This document shows, piece after piece, positions 5,497 to 13,845 of a DNA stretch of 36,567 nucleotides. Both the position numbers and the translations under genes were made by a program. The notes under the pieces were generated by a model, which saw only the letters and a list, made by a program, of their open reading frames with translations, did no database searches and was not told the DNA's origin. The first letter of the stretch is position 1. Every line of letters starts with the position of its first letter. Location: assembly GCA_005239465.1 (NCBI GenBank), contig SPAW01000021.1:1-36567 (forward strand), read 5' to 3'. The stretch is from Nitrospira sp. Lineage in GTDB: Bacteria; Nitrospirota; Nitrospiria; Nitrospirales; Nitrospiraceae.

Positions 5497-8133
5497 ATGC
5501 CGACCTTCTATCTCATTGACGGCAGCGCCTACATCTATCGCGCGTTCTTCGCCCTCCCGGCCCTGAACAATTCCAAAGGCCTCCAGACCAACGCGGTCTA
5601 CGGGTTCACGACCATGCTGCTGAAGATCATTCGTGAACGCCGGCCGGACGGGCTGGCCGTGGCCTTCGACGAAAAGGGGCCGACGCTGCGGCATGAGGAA
5701 TTCAAGGAATACAAAGCCCAGCGCCCGCCCATGCCAGACGGGATGAAGGCGCAGATTCCTTACATCCATCGTGTCGTCGAGGCGCTCGCGATTCCAGGGC
5801 TGCGCAAGGCCGGCTATGAAGCGGATGATCTCATCGGCACGCTGGCCCACAAGGCCGAGCAGGCCGGCTATGACGTCGCGATCGTTACGGGCGACAAAGA
5901 TATGTATCAGCTCCTCACGCCGCACGTCCGTATCTACGATCCTGTCAAAGACAAATGGTTCGGTGAAGCGGAGTGCCGCGAGCGATTCGGGGTGGAACCG
6001 GCGCGGGTGATCGAAATCATGGGTCTGATGGGCGACGCTACGGATAACATTCCCGGCGTGAAGGGCATCGGCGAAAAGACGGCCATGAAGTTGATCGCCC
6101 AGTTCGGGACCATCGAAGAGCTCCTGCAGCGTGTGGACGAGGTCACACCGCCACGGGTCAAAGCCCTATTGGTCGAACAGGCCGAGAATGCGCGGTTGAG
6201 TCGTCGGCTGGCCACGATCGAAATCGAAAGTCCGGTGGAATTCGATCCAGCGGCGTTCCAGATTAAGCCGCCCCACGCAGACCAGCTCAGCGATCTGCTC
6301 CGAGAGTTGGAATTCACCACGCTGCTCAAGTCGATTCAGGCCTCGACCGCCCCGGCGAAGACACAGGAGGTTGAGACCCAGATCATCCGGAACGAAAAAG
6401 CGGCCCAGGCCTTTGTCGAGTCCTTGCCGAAGAACGAGACCCTGGCCGTGCAGTGCCTGCTTTCCGGCGGGTCTGGGGTGCAGGCAGAGGTGCAAGGGAT
6501 CGCGCTCTCGTCAGGAGAGAAGACGGCGTTCATTCCGCTCGACGTCCACGAGTACATGCGGCCGATCACCAGGCTGTTGCATGAGACCACGAGGACCAAA
6601 GCCGTCCATGATCTGAAGGAGACCTTGTTGGCCTTTCACCGCATTGGCGTGATCCTCGCGGGCCCCTATTTCGACACGATGGTGGCGGATTATCTGCTGA
6701 ACCCTAACCGCCGCGATCATCAATTGGATACGCTCGCTTTGGAGATCCTGGGGCACCGGTTGGGCGGGAACGAGAAAGAGACGAAAGCGCTGAAATCATT
6801 ATTCGATGTGGACACCGGCTCACAGGAAAAAGCGGCGGAGGCCGCAGGCGTCATCGCGAAAATCGCCCCGTTCATGCTTGATCGGCTCAAGGAGCAGGGG
6901 AGCCTGACTCTGTTTCAGGACGTGGAAATGCCGCTTGTGCCGGTGCTGGCCGAGATCGAACGGAACGGCTTTCTGTTGGATGTCGAAGGACTGCGCGCGC
7001 TGAGCAAAGAACTGGAACGCGAACTCGACCGGATGATGGAGACGATCGCAAGATTGGCCGGCGGTGAGTTCAACATCAATTCGCCCAAGCAACTGGCGAC
7101 GGTCCTCTTCGAGAAGCTCGGGCTCAAACCCGGCCGGAAAACGAAAACCGGCTACTCGACCGATGAGGACACGCTCACGCAGCTCGCCACCCAGCACGAC
7201 TTGCCGGCGCAGATTCTGAACTATCGAAGCCTGAGCAAGCTCAAATCCACCTATGTCGATGCCTTGCCTGAATTGCTTCATCCGGACACGAAGCGGCTGC
7301 ACACCTCACTCAACCAGACCGTCGCCGCAACTGGTCGGCTCTCCTCCACCGAGCCGAATCTGCAAAACATTCCCGTGAAGGGCGACTACGGCCTGCGCAT
7401 CCGTGAGGCCTTCATTGCCCCGAAGGGCCACGAACTGCTCTGCGCCGACTACAGCCAGATCGAGCCGCGCATCTTGGCGCATCTGTCGCAAGACCCGCGC
7501 TTGATCAGCGTGTTTGCAAAAGGAGAAGACATCCATATGGCTACGGCCATGGAGATTTTCGGCCTGCCGTCCGGTCAGATTACGCGCGACATGCGGCGCG
7601 CGGCTAAGACCGTGGTCTTCGGCATCGTGTACGGCATCAGCCCCTTCGGCCTCTCGCAGAACATCGGCGTCTCGCAAGCTGAGGCCAAAAAGTACATCGA
7701 GACGTTCTTTGAGAAGTTTTCAGCCGTGCGCGCCCTCATGGATCGGAATATTGCCGAGGGGAAGGAGAAGGGCTACACCACCACGATCCTCGGCCGCCGC
7801 CGGCCCATTCCCGAACTGCAGAGTGGCGATCCGGTGCAGCGCGGCTTCGGCGAACGCATGGCTATCAACAGTCCGATCCAAGGCTCGGCGGCAGACTTGA
7901 TCAAAGTGGCGATGATCAATGTCCACAAGAAGCTGCACCAAGACCAACCCCACACCAAGATGATCCTCCAAGTCCACGATGAGTTGATCTTCGAGGTGCC
8001 GGAGAAGAACTTGGACGAAGCGAAGCGGCTGGTCAAAAAGGAGATGGAAGGCGTGGGGAAGCAGCTTGGCCTATCTGTGCCGCTCAAGGTGGATTTGGGT
8101 GTCGGCAAGAACTGGAGAGTCGCGCACCCGTAG
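5497..8133 (+). CDS. polA: DNA polymerase I, proofreading domain inactive
   Basis: An 878-residue polymerase for gap filling and Okazaki-fragment processing. Residues 1-290 form the 5' nuclease (FYLIDGSAYIYRAFFA, IVTGDKDMYQL, MGLMGDATDNIPGVKGIGEKTA). Residues about 310-480 occupy the 3'-5' exonuclease position but lack the acidic ligands: Exo I reads LAVQCLLSGG where DxE is expected, and the Exo II and III aspartates are also missing, as in Taq-type enzymes. The polymerase domain has motif A DYSQIEPRI (D651; P657 where Leu is usual), motif B RRAAKTVVFGIVYG (700-713) and motif C QVHDEL (D828). The length is normal. A 7-bp-unit repeat takes the place of a leader. The 3' end is partly repeated after the downstream toxin-antitoxin pair. 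Confidence 0.96.
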   Translation: MPTFYLIDGSAYIYRAFFALPALNNSKGLQTNAVYGFTTMLLKIIRERRPDGLAVAFDEKGPTLRHEEFKEYKAQRPPMPDGMKAQIPYIHRVVEALAIPGLRKAGYEADDLIGTLAHKAEQAGYDVAIVTGDKDMYQLLTPHVRIYDPVKDKWFGEAECRERFGVEPARVIEIMGLMGDATDNIPGVKGIGEKTAMKLIAQFGTIEELLQRVDEVTPPRVKALLVEQAENARLSRRLATIEIESPVEFDPAAFQIKPPHADQLSDLLRELEFTTLLKSIQASTAPAKTQEVETQIIRNEKAAQAFVESLPKNETLAVQCLLSGGSGVQAEVQGIALSSGEKTAFIPLDVHEYMRPITRLLHETTRTKAVHDLKETLLAFHRIGVILAGPYFDTMVADYLLNPNRRDHQLDTLALEILGHRLGGNEKETKALKSLFDVDTGSQEKAAEAAGVIAKIAPFMLDRLKEQGSLTLFQDVEMPLVPVLAEIERNGFLLDVEGLRALSKELERELDRMMETIARLAGGEFNINSPKQLATVLFEKLGLKPGRKTKTGYSTDEDTLTQLATQHDLPAQILNYRSLSKLKSTYVDALPELLHPDTKRLHTSLNQTVAATGRLSSTEPNLQNIPVKGDYGLRIREAFIAPKGHELLCADYSQIEPRILAHLSQDPRLISVFAKGEDIHMATAMEIFGLPSGQITRDMRRAAKTVVFGIVYGISPFGLSQNIGVSQAEAKKYIETFFEKFSAVRALMDRNIAEGKEKGYTTTILGRRRPIPELQSGDPVQRGFGERMAINSPIQGSAADLIKVAMINVHKKLHQDQPHTKMILQVHDELIFEVPEKNLDEAKRLVKKEMEGVGKQLGLSVPLKVDLGVGKNWRVAHP

Positions 8134-8189
8134 AATGACTTGACGGTGAAAAGATCTCCGTGTCACACTGTGCCCACAATGGTGGCCAC

Positions 8190-8453
8190 ATGAAAACCGC
8201 AACTGTCAGACAGTTTCGTGATCGCGCGACAAGCCTGCTTAAACAGGAAGAGCCGATCATCGTGACGAGACACGGGAAAATTGTCGGATTCTTTCTGCCT
8301 GCTGTCGGTGAAGCGCTCCCGCTTGAAATCAAGAGAGACTTGTTTTCGACGCTCACCGATGAGATTCGGGCCTCGATGAAGGGCCGTGGTCTCACCGAGG
8401 ACGCCATTCTTGCCGATTTCGAAAAAGCCAGAAAAACTCGTCGTCGACGCTAA
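8190..8453 (+). CDS. Phd/YefM-type antitoxin
   Basis: An 87-residue protein starting MKTATVRQFRDRATSLLKQ, then EPIIVTRHGKIVGFFLP: the Phd/YefM fold that binds its own operator and neutralises a partner toxin. The acidic to basic C-terminal tail (LTEDAILADFEKARKTRRRR) is the expected toxin-binding extension. The ATG at 8190 has GGTGG five bases upstream and matches the family start; an earlier ATG at 8160 is unlikely. The gene overlaps the PIN-domain toxin reading frame, as is usual for such pairs. It starts 56 bases after polA, and polA-like sequence resumes just after the toxin, so the pair looks inserted. Confidence 0.85.
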   Translation: MKTATVRQFRDRATSLLKQEEPIIVTRHGKIVGFFLPAVGEALPLEIKRDLFSTLTDEIRASMKGRGLTEDAILADFEKARKTRRRR

Positions 8454-8844
8454 CCCGATTCTCTCCACGCTACCCGGCGGGAAAGCAAAGCGCCTGTTTT
8501 TTGAGGCGGATATCGCAGAGTTTGCCGTTGCTGGCTCAGTGCTCGAAGAAGTCAGGGCCTACGTCCCGCAAATGGCGCAGAAATTGGGCGTGGGCCGTGA
8601 GTTTCTCTTCTATGCGCTGGATCTCTTGCCCTTGAAAGTCTACTCGCCCAAGATGTATCGCCAGTCCTTGAAAAAGGCGAAGATGCAAATCGCGCATCGT
8701 GATCCACGCGATGTGGAGATCTTGGCGCTCGCGATTGCGTTGGAACGACCGCTATGGACCAACGATAAGGATTTCGATGACACTACGGTTCAAGTGCTGA
8801 CGACTGCTGAGTTGCTGGCGATGTATTTCCCAAAGCCGGCATAA
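8386..8844 (+). CDS. PIN-domain toxin (VapC-like RNase)
   Basis: Up to 152 residues. The PIN core is visible: LVVDANPILSTL (first acidic residue D21), AVAGSVLEEVRAYV (the glutamate), HRDPRDVEILALAIAL (third acidic cluster) and LWTNDKDF (last aspartates). Such enzymes cut RNA with two metal ions. The ATG at 8386 overlaps the antitoxin by 68 bases; a TTG at 8410 with GAGG nine bases before it gives a start closer to the PIN core and may be the real one. Overlap with the antitoxin implies coupled translation. The stop at 8844 is directly followed by a degenerate copy of the end of polA. Confidence 0.83.
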   Translation: MVSPRTPFLPISKKPEKLVVDANPILSTLPGGKAKRLFFEADIAEFAVAGSVLEEVRAYVPQMAQKLGVGREFLFYALDLLPLKVYSPKMYRQSLKKAKMQIAHRDPRDVEILALAIALERPLWTNDKDFDDTTVQVLTTAELLAMYFPKPA

Positions 8845-8845
8845 G

Positions 8846-8925
8846 AGGAAACAACCCGGACTGTCCATGACGCTCAAAGTGGATTTGAGGGGGTCGGCAA
8901 GAACTGGCGAGTGGCCCATCCATAA
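8846..8925 (+). pseudogene. Duplicated, frameshifted 3' end of polA
   Basis: Right after the PIN toxin stop, codons read KQPGLSMTLKVDL, matching KQLGLSVPLKVDL near the polA C-terminus. After a 2-base insertion, GVGKNWRVAHP-stop follows, identical to the polA end. Nearly every shared codon differs at its third base (aag/aaa, cag/caa, ggc/gga, cta/ctg, tct/tcc), so the copy is old or came from another lineage rather than from a recent local duplication. It has no start and no function as a gene. Confidence 0.85.
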
Positions 8926-8948
8926 CACAGAGCAAAGCGAGGGGAGAT

Positions 8949-9206
8949 ATGCAGAACGTACGTCTTTCGGTAGCGTGGCTGATCGCAGGCGTGAGTCTTG
9001 GTGCGTTGGGGTTTCTGCTTCTCATGGGGCAACCGTTCACGGCGAGGGCTCAAGAGCCGAAACGGTTTCAGTACAAAATCGTCGAAGTGCTTCCTGACAC
9101 CCAGAATATGCAAACCAAGCTAAATGAGTTTGGAGCAAGCGGGTGGGAACTGGTGGCGGTGTCGATGGGAGATATGACAGAGCCGAGGCTGATCTTTCAG
9201 AAGTGA
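8949..9206 (+). CDS. Small membrane-anchored or exported DUF4177-like protein
   Basis: An 85-residue protein with an N-terminal hydrophobic segment (VAWLIAGVSLGALGFLLLM, about 8-26) and AxA-like signal cleavage possibilities near ARAQE. The short mature part is FQYKIVEVLPDTQNMQTKLNEFGASGWELVAV. The pattern YKIVEV...LNEFGASGWELV is typical of DUF4177 proteins, whose function is unknown. The ATG at 8949 has AGGGGAGA directly upstream, a good ribosome-binding site. It lies 23 bases beyond the polA remnant and was probably the original downstream neighbour of polA. The product likely faces the periplasm. Confidence 0.78.
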   Translation: MQNVRLSVAWLIAGVSLGALGFLLLMGQPFTARAQEPKRFQYKIVEVLPDTQNMQTKLNEFGASGWELVAVSMGDMTEPRLIFQK

Positions 9207-9509
9207 AGGATTGCTGAGGCTGGGTCTTCCGCTCCCCTAACTCTCATTTGCCTGAGGTGTCAAGTGCTGACTCTGATCCCACTGGATCCCCAAGAGTTCA
9301 GATTTTGGAGGAGACAACATTCTCGTCCAAGTTACAAGCTTGGACGGGTCGGCCCGCGGTTTAGGAAACCGTTTTCACGACCCTCCTGCAGCCTACTCAG
9401 ACTCAATCAGGCCCACTCCAGCCAAGGTTTGCGCGAGATCAGAACTTTAGCCTTCCCCATTCCTCCGATAGAATCAGTTCGGGCATCGCTCAACGTCAGA
9501 AGGAGGGGC
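9207..9509. other. Gene-free stretch with one hairpin
   Basis: No believable coding region is seen on either strand. One perfect 8-bp hairpin, CGTCCAAG / CTTGGACG (9324-9331 with 9339-9346, 7-base loop), has no T tract. The stretch separates the convergent DUF4177-like and PilZ genes. Confidence 0.5.
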
Positions 9510-10031
9510 TCAACTCCCCTGGCGCGCCTGATCGAGGGCCTTGACCATGGTCACAAGGCGCGCCCGCCCTTTCTCGGAAATCTCGGTAAACTGGACCCCC
9601 ATTCCCGGAAAGAATACATAATGCTCCTCCCCAGGCCGGATCCAGGCCACTTTGCCTTGTGCGTTGATCGGCTCGGTCGGACCGTCAGGCAGGACGAGCT
9701 CCAGCTCGAGGGCTGTCCCTAACTGCAGCGGTTGACGGGTCTCGATGAAGACCCCGCCTCCGCCGATCTCGCAGGTGACACTGTCGAAGTGTTTGTGGTC
9801 CGGTGTCAAGTAGCGCACCTTCGCCGCGAGACGACTGCGAGGGTAATTCCGGACGGCTCGATGGGATCGGGCATCTTTGACAGAGCCCTGAATGAAATCT
9901 ATGACGGCTTCCCACGACACCGCCCCCAGCGGTTCGCCTGTTGGGCCGAGCAGCGTCATCGTTTCCGCCTCGCTGTCCAGCCCCAATACTTTCCCCCGGT
10001 GCCGCAATGAGATCTTAATGGGCAGCTTCAT
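9510..10031 (-). CDS. PilZ-domain protein
   Basis: A 173-residue cytosolic protein. Residues 1-50 form a small beta domain (GKVLGLDSEAETMTLLG). The rest is PilZ-like: RNYPRSRLAAKVRYL carries the RxxxR c-di-GMP motif, and CEIGGGGVFIETRQPL aligns with the second motif D/NxSxxG but has Glu and Gly where Asp and Ser are normal. Further on, GTALELELVLP and VAWIRPGEEHY...GMGVQFTEIS complete the barrel. Binding of c-di-GMP may therefore be weak or lost. The family role is as a receptor controlling motility, polysaccharide or surface behaviour. The ATG at 10031 has AGGAAGGA five bases before it. It is probably transcribed alone. Confidence 0.85.
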   Translation of the reverse strand: MKLPIKISLRHRGKVLGLDSEAETMTLLGPTGEPLGAVSWEAVIDFIQGSVKDARSHRAVRNYPRSRLAAKVRYLTPDHKHFDSVTCEIGGGGVFIETRQPLQLGTALELELVLPDGPTEPINAQGKVAWIRPGEEHYVFFPGMGVQFTEISEKGRARLVTMVKALDQARQGS

Positions 10032-10378
10032 CGTGATCCTTCCTCTCGGTGGGAAATCAACACTCCCGCCCTTTCCGTATGCATTCGCGATTCATCACGT
10101 ATCCTCCTTCAGGCTCTCGACCCTGAGTTCCAACAGCATGAGTCTTTCTCGACGACCCTGAAGGTTCCTTTTGAGCTGGCCCCTAGGATAAGTCAAAATC
10201 CTTGAGAAATCGATGGGGCCTCGGAGAGTTTTTGGGGGAGGAATTTGTTCTCGATAATCGGCACCTGGAACCGTTCTTTTTGTCTGTATCGTTCAAACCT
10301 GTGCCTCTCGTCGGTTCATGCCTTCGGCTAGCCAAAACCCAGAGCCAGTTTTCGCGGGTGTGAGAGAATGGGACAGCC
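10032..10378. other. Gene-free stretch upstream of the PilZ gene
   Basis: About 350 bases with no supported gene. It must hold the PilZ promoter (minus strand) and the 3' end region of the next minus-strand gene. No clear promoter or terminator could be named. Confidence 0.4.
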
Positions 10379-11647
10379 TTATGCGGAATACAGGCAGCGG
10401 ACGATCTCAGTGGTATTGAACAGCATCGCGTTCGTGCGTGTGTAGGCGGCGTGGCCGTAGTAGTGTTCGCGGATGTTGGCGGAGTTGGTGCAGTCCTTGT
10501 AATCGACCAAGAGGCACCGGCCTTCGCTGGGAAAGCGTACGGCCCGGCGGGCGCATTCCAGCCAGCGTTCGAAACCATCGTAGGGTTCGACGATTTCCCA
10601 CAGGGCTTTATTCGCCGCCTTCGCCGTTTCAGTCTTCGGCATCGCGTCGCTCCCCGCTACGGCGAGTTCCTGGACATAGTCTCCACCCCACGCAATCGGC
10701 ATTTCCATCGTGATCTGCGGAAGTTCCATCTTGGCGAGCCAGGTCTTGTCGTCGGTCCGGAGATTCCGGTGATTCACCACATGCAGAAGCTTTCCCATCC
10801 CGGAAAGATCCCATCCGTACCGCACCGGCGTGCCCATTGTCACCACATCGAGGCTCGCGCCGTTCAGCAGCGAATGGGCGGCCAGCAGGGGTTCGATATG
10901 CCGAATCGCGGCGGCTAGGTCCGCTTTGCCGTTCTGTTCTGCATAGGATGCAAGGATGCCCAAGAGCTTCGGTCGCCCGGTGATGGGACTGGGGCAGAGC
11001 AGATTCGAAGCCAGCGCGAGAACCAACCCGCCTTGCCCGTGGGCTTCAACCATAATCCTGTCTCCCTTGCCGAGACTCTGACTGTCGCAGATCGTTCGCA
11101 GCTCAGCGAGCAGGCGAACGGCGGCCATCGCGCGGCCAAGGTGGTGGTGTTCTGAAGACCAGAGATAGCGGATACAAGCGATTGGTTTCGCGAGGCTCTT
11201 GTTGATTGTCTTTTGGAATGATCCGACTGCGGCATCCGTGAAATTTCCTGCATCGCCGACCTGCTCGTCGATGATTTTCTTTGTGGCCTCATCGTTGGCG
11301 AGTGGCAGAGTGAGCCCACCAGGAAGCGAAGGAATGCCGTTCCCTCCTTCGCGCATGGCAGTGAGCAGAGCATCGACACCGGAGACGCCTCTTGAATAGC
11401 CCCGTTTAAGCCCGCCGGCTTCATCCAACCGTTGCATTCCGAACACATCGGTACCGTGAATCGATCCGTGGAGCAAGACGATGGCCCGGACACCGGCTTG
11501 GGCCAGCGTGGTTCCGCACTGAGCCGTCGCGTCAAACCATGCCGGAGACTCCGGCTGCACGCCGGATGTCAGCTCTGCTGTGGCGAGTCGTTCACCGGGG
11601 CTCTTCCGCGAGAGTTCATCGTGTTGGAAGTTATTCTCGTGCGGCAT
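10379..11647 (-). CDS. Alpha/beta-hydrolase-fold protein without a catalytic serine
   Basis: A 422-residue protein without signal peptide or membrane segment. Two features point to an alpha/beta-hydrolase fold: the strand-loop AIVLLHGSIHG (55-65), like the oxyanion-hole HG, and IMVEAHGQGGLVLAL (198-212), which sits where lipases have GHSxGG. Here the nucleophile position is glycine, with glutamine next to it (H203-G204-Q205-G206-G207), so normal esterase chemistry is not expected. The C-terminal half has many aromatic and cysteine residues but no known motif. It may be a binding or scaffold protein. It lies 51 bases after the LPP20-like gene on the same strand and could be the last gene of that unit. 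The family call is tentative. Confidence 0.6.
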   Translation of the reverse strand: MPHENNFQHDELSRKSPGERLATAELTSGVQPESPAWFDATAQCGTTLAQAGVRAIVLLHGSIHGTDVFGMQRLDEAGGLKRGYSRGVSGVDALLTAMREGGNGIPSLPGGLTLPLANDEATKKIIDEQVGDAGNFTDAAVGSFQKTINKSLAKPIACIRYLWSSEHHHLGRAMAAVRLLAELRTICDSQSLGKGDRIMVEAHGQGGLVLALASNLLCPSPITGRPKLLGILASYAEQNGKADLAAAIRHIEPLLAAHSLLNGASLDVVTMGTPVRYGWDLSGMGKLLHVVNHRNLRTDDKTWLAKMELPQITMEMPIAWGGDYVQELAVAGSDAMPKTETAKAANKALWEIVEPYDGFERWLECARRAVRFPSEGRCLLVDYKDCTNSANIREHYYGHAAYTRTNAMLFNTTEIVRCLYSA

Positions 11648-11698
11648 GGGAAGGCGTATCTACCGCAAGTAGAAGTGGACTTGCAACGGAGTTCTCGA

Positions 11699-12265
11699 CT
11701 AACGGGATGAAAGGGGCACCGTGTCCGCGTCGGTTGCCTGCTTCGGCTGCATGGGGGTCTTGGGCATGACGGCAGTGGCGGTACAGATCTTATTCTCTTC
11801 GTCGATCTGACGATCGACAATTTTCACACCTTGTAGATACTCCTGGACGATTTCTTCGCGCGTGAGTTCGATGTCCTGTTCAGTTTCTCGGCCACTCCGT
11901 TCACGCACGCGATCGACCATGTGTTCTTTCACCATCACGCGAATCTGCTTGGCCAGATCGGTCCGGGCCGAGAGTTCCGACACACGCTGGCAGACGACCT
12001 TGCCCTTGGCCAAATCGCCTTGGCCTTTGCCGATCCAATACTGATCTGAGGAATAAGCGCCGCTGTTTGCTTCAGTCGAATGCCGGATGACACCGGGGGT
12101 TTTGGCCGCATCATTGTGATCCTGATGGTGCTTGAGCTGATCGAAGGACCGATCGGCGTGCGTCCTGACATCACCTGTTTCAGCTGCATGCGCATGTGTG
12201 ACCAGCAACCCCGTGCTACTCCATACGCTTACCGCAATGACGACGATCCAAATCCCGTTCTTCAC
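11699..12265 (-). CDS. Exported LPP20-like protein
   Basis: A 188-residue protein with a signal peptide (MKNGIWIVVIAVSVWSS..., likely cut after AHAAE, about residue 28). The mature part has a histidine/aspartate-rich stretch (about 38-55). It then reads YWIGKGQGDLAKGKVVCQRV with SARTDLAKQIRVMVKEHM, the pattern of LPP20/FlgT-type small domains (x-WIGKGxG followed by an amphipathic ARxDLAxQI helix). This family is found in cell-envelope and flagellum-associated proteins; the exact role is unknown. It follows the larger exported protein at 12269 with a gap of only 3 bases, so the two are co-transcribed and probably act together in the periplasm. Confidence 0.72.
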   Translation of the reverse strand: MKNGIWIVVIAVSVWSSTGLLVTHAHAAETGDVRTHADRSFDQLKHHQDHNDAAKTPGVIRHSTEANSGAYSSDQYWIGKGQGDLAKGKVVCQRVSELSARTDLAKQIRVMVKEHMVDRVRERSGRETEQDIELTREEIVQEYLQGVKIVDRQIDEENKICTATAVMPKTPMQPKQATDADTVPLSSR

Positions 12266-12268
12266 CGC

Positions 12269-13627
12269 TTACCTCCCCCGCCCTCCTCCACGGCCACCTC
12301 CACCACCTCCGCCCCCACCCCCTCCGCCCCCACCCCCTCGGCCTCCGCCTCCACCCTGTCCCCCGGCACCGGGCAGGTGTGGTGCCAACCGAAAGGGAGC
12401 GCGTGGCGCCTGCTGAAGCATTGGGGGATGGATCTGGTTGAAAGTCGGCGGCAATCGTCTGGCCGCAGGCGGTTGGCCGCCTGGGGCCTCTCGTGGTGCA
12501 GACCCAGGTCTAAATGGGCGGAAGCCAGAGCCAGGAGGCCGCCCGAGCCCTCCGTTCTGTTGCAGAAACTGCTGCATGCGCGTTGAGGATCGGGATTGCT
12601 GCGACTGCCCGGCGGAGGATGGCAGGAAGGGGTTCAGTTGATGGACATCAGTCAGGTGACGAGATCCTTGTCCTTGTTGGACAAGTGGTTGGTTACCAAT
12701 CTGGGGGGGCGCTCTTGGAGTTGTATGGGTGATTTCGTTCAATGTGCGTGGCACGCCCGGTGATCCAGGATGAGGAACAATTTCATGGCTCGGCATCTGG
12801 TGCGGCCTACTTCCAGGCGCAGACGGCGTGGGCGGTTGCGGCGGAGCCGGTGGCTGCTTGCTTGTGATTACTTGTTGCGCGACCACGACATGCGGGCTGG
12901 TTGGGTACAGACCGCGGGCGGCGTTTAAGAGTGCATGGGTCTGTGCCGGGCCGACCCAGGGATAGGAATAGACAACCGGCGCCACCAACACCCAATCCGT
13001 CCAGGCTTGTGAAACCATCGCGTTGGATTGGACACGATTGAGAATCTCTTGCCGTTGTAGGGCTGCCTGCTGCGCTTGATCCGGGGTTGACGCGTTCGCC
13101 AAGGTTTGGTTTGCGGCATCGAGATCCTGCTGTAGCTGTTCATTCTCTTGTTTCAAAGCCACCAGTTGCACACGAGCATCTTCGTTTTCCCGTAGTGCCG
13201 CGATGGCCTGACCGACTTCTTCCGTATCGATCTGTGCCACGAGGTCGACTTTCACGACGATCGTCTCACCGTCGAGCGTCGTATCAGTTTGTTGGTTAAG
13301 CACAAGAACCAATCCGGCCGTGTAGGTGCGGATCTCGTCTTTGGTGACGTCCATCCCGTCCACGACTGTGACGCTTTCCAGGTAGGTGGCGACCTGTTCG
13401 AGCGCGTTCCGCTTGGCCGATTCGGTGGCGAGCCGGATCGCATCCTCCCGCGTGTCTCGGTCTCCCATTCGATGCTCGCCCTGCGCGTTGATGATCCGGA
13501 CTTCGGCCAGCGCCGGGGATGTGGTCACGAGAGCTGCAACGAGTACAAGCAAGAAGGAATGGAGAAGAAGCTGTCCGAGGGATTGGGAGTCCGCGGTCAA
13601 CGGCTGTTGATCTGATCGACCGGGCAT
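12269..13627 (-). CDS. Exported FlgT/LPP20-like protein with Pro-rich region and Gly-rich tail
   Basis: About 452 residues. A hydrophobic signal region (LLLHSFLLVLVAALVTTSPALA) is followed by a domain with ARxxAxxxA-type helices (RDTREDAIRLATESAKRNALEQVATYL) and ETIVVKVDLVAQID, like FlgT N-terminal/LPP20 domains. A coiled coil comes next (ALRENEDARVQLVALKQENEQLQQDL), then a long Pro/Gln/Ser-rich segment. The last ~31 residues are almost only glycine with a few arginines. The ATG at 13627 is chosen because AAGG with extra Gs precedes it and it puts the signal peptide near the N-terminus; the frame extends to 13801 without a good site. It probably forms an envelope complex with the next gene. 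The function is unknown. Confidence 0.7.
   Translation of the reverse strand: MPGRSDQQPLTADSQSLGQLLLHSFLLVLVAALVTTSPALAEVRIINAQGEHRMGDRDTREDAIRLATESAKRNALEQVATYLESVTVVDGMDVTKDEIRTYTAGLVLVLNQQTDTTLDGETIVVKVDLVAQIDTEEVGQAIAALRENEDARVQLVALKQENEQLQQDLDAANQTLANASTPDQAQQAALQRQEILNRVQSNAMVSQAWTDWVLVAPVVYSYPWVGPAQTHALLNAARGLYPTSPHVVVAQQVITSKQPPAPPQPPTPSAPGSRPHQMPSHEIVPHPGSPGVPRTLNEITHTTPRAPPQIGNQPLVQQGQGSRHLTDVHQLNPFLPSSAGQSQQSRSSTRMQQFLQQNGGLGRPPGSGFRPFRPGSAPREAPGGQPPAARRLPPTFNQIHPPMLQQAPRAPFRLAPHLPGAGGQGGGGGRGGGGGGGGGGGGGGGRGGGRGR
12272..12357 (-). repeat. Low-complexity GGN-rich coding repeat (poly-Gly tail)
   Basis: Triplet-like GGN runs on the minus strand encode the Gly/Arg tail of the protein at 12269-13627. 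The tract is prone to slippage, so its length may vary between strains or be affected by sequencing. Confidence 0.75.
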
Positions 13628-13845
13628 CGCCTTCCCCCGTGCTACTAAGAGGACTGACGCACCAAGACCCCGTTGGTTGACCGCAACCTTGAATGATCGA
13701 ACGGTTTCAGCATAACACCGGGAACTCCGTTTCGCCAGCGTTCCGGCTGGGGCTCCGGCCCACCTTGCCTTCCAGAAAATTCGCGTGCTAGGGTAGCTCA
13801 CACGTTTCTTTGGAGCACAAGGCGTGAATTTCCTGTGAATTTCCT

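Noticed and set aside
9264-9722. A 152-codon plus-strand frame over the PilZ gene end
   Set aside because: It overlaps the well-supported PilZ gene on the other strand and its protein looks random.
12198-12416. A plus-strand frame encoding a long proline run
   Set aside because: It is the opposite strand of the glycine-rich tail of the exported protein; it has no ribosome-binding site and no family likeness.
13627-13801. An N-terminal extension of the FlgT/LPP20-like protein
   Set aside because: It would put about 58 basic residues before the signal peptide; ATG 13627 has the ribosome-binding site.
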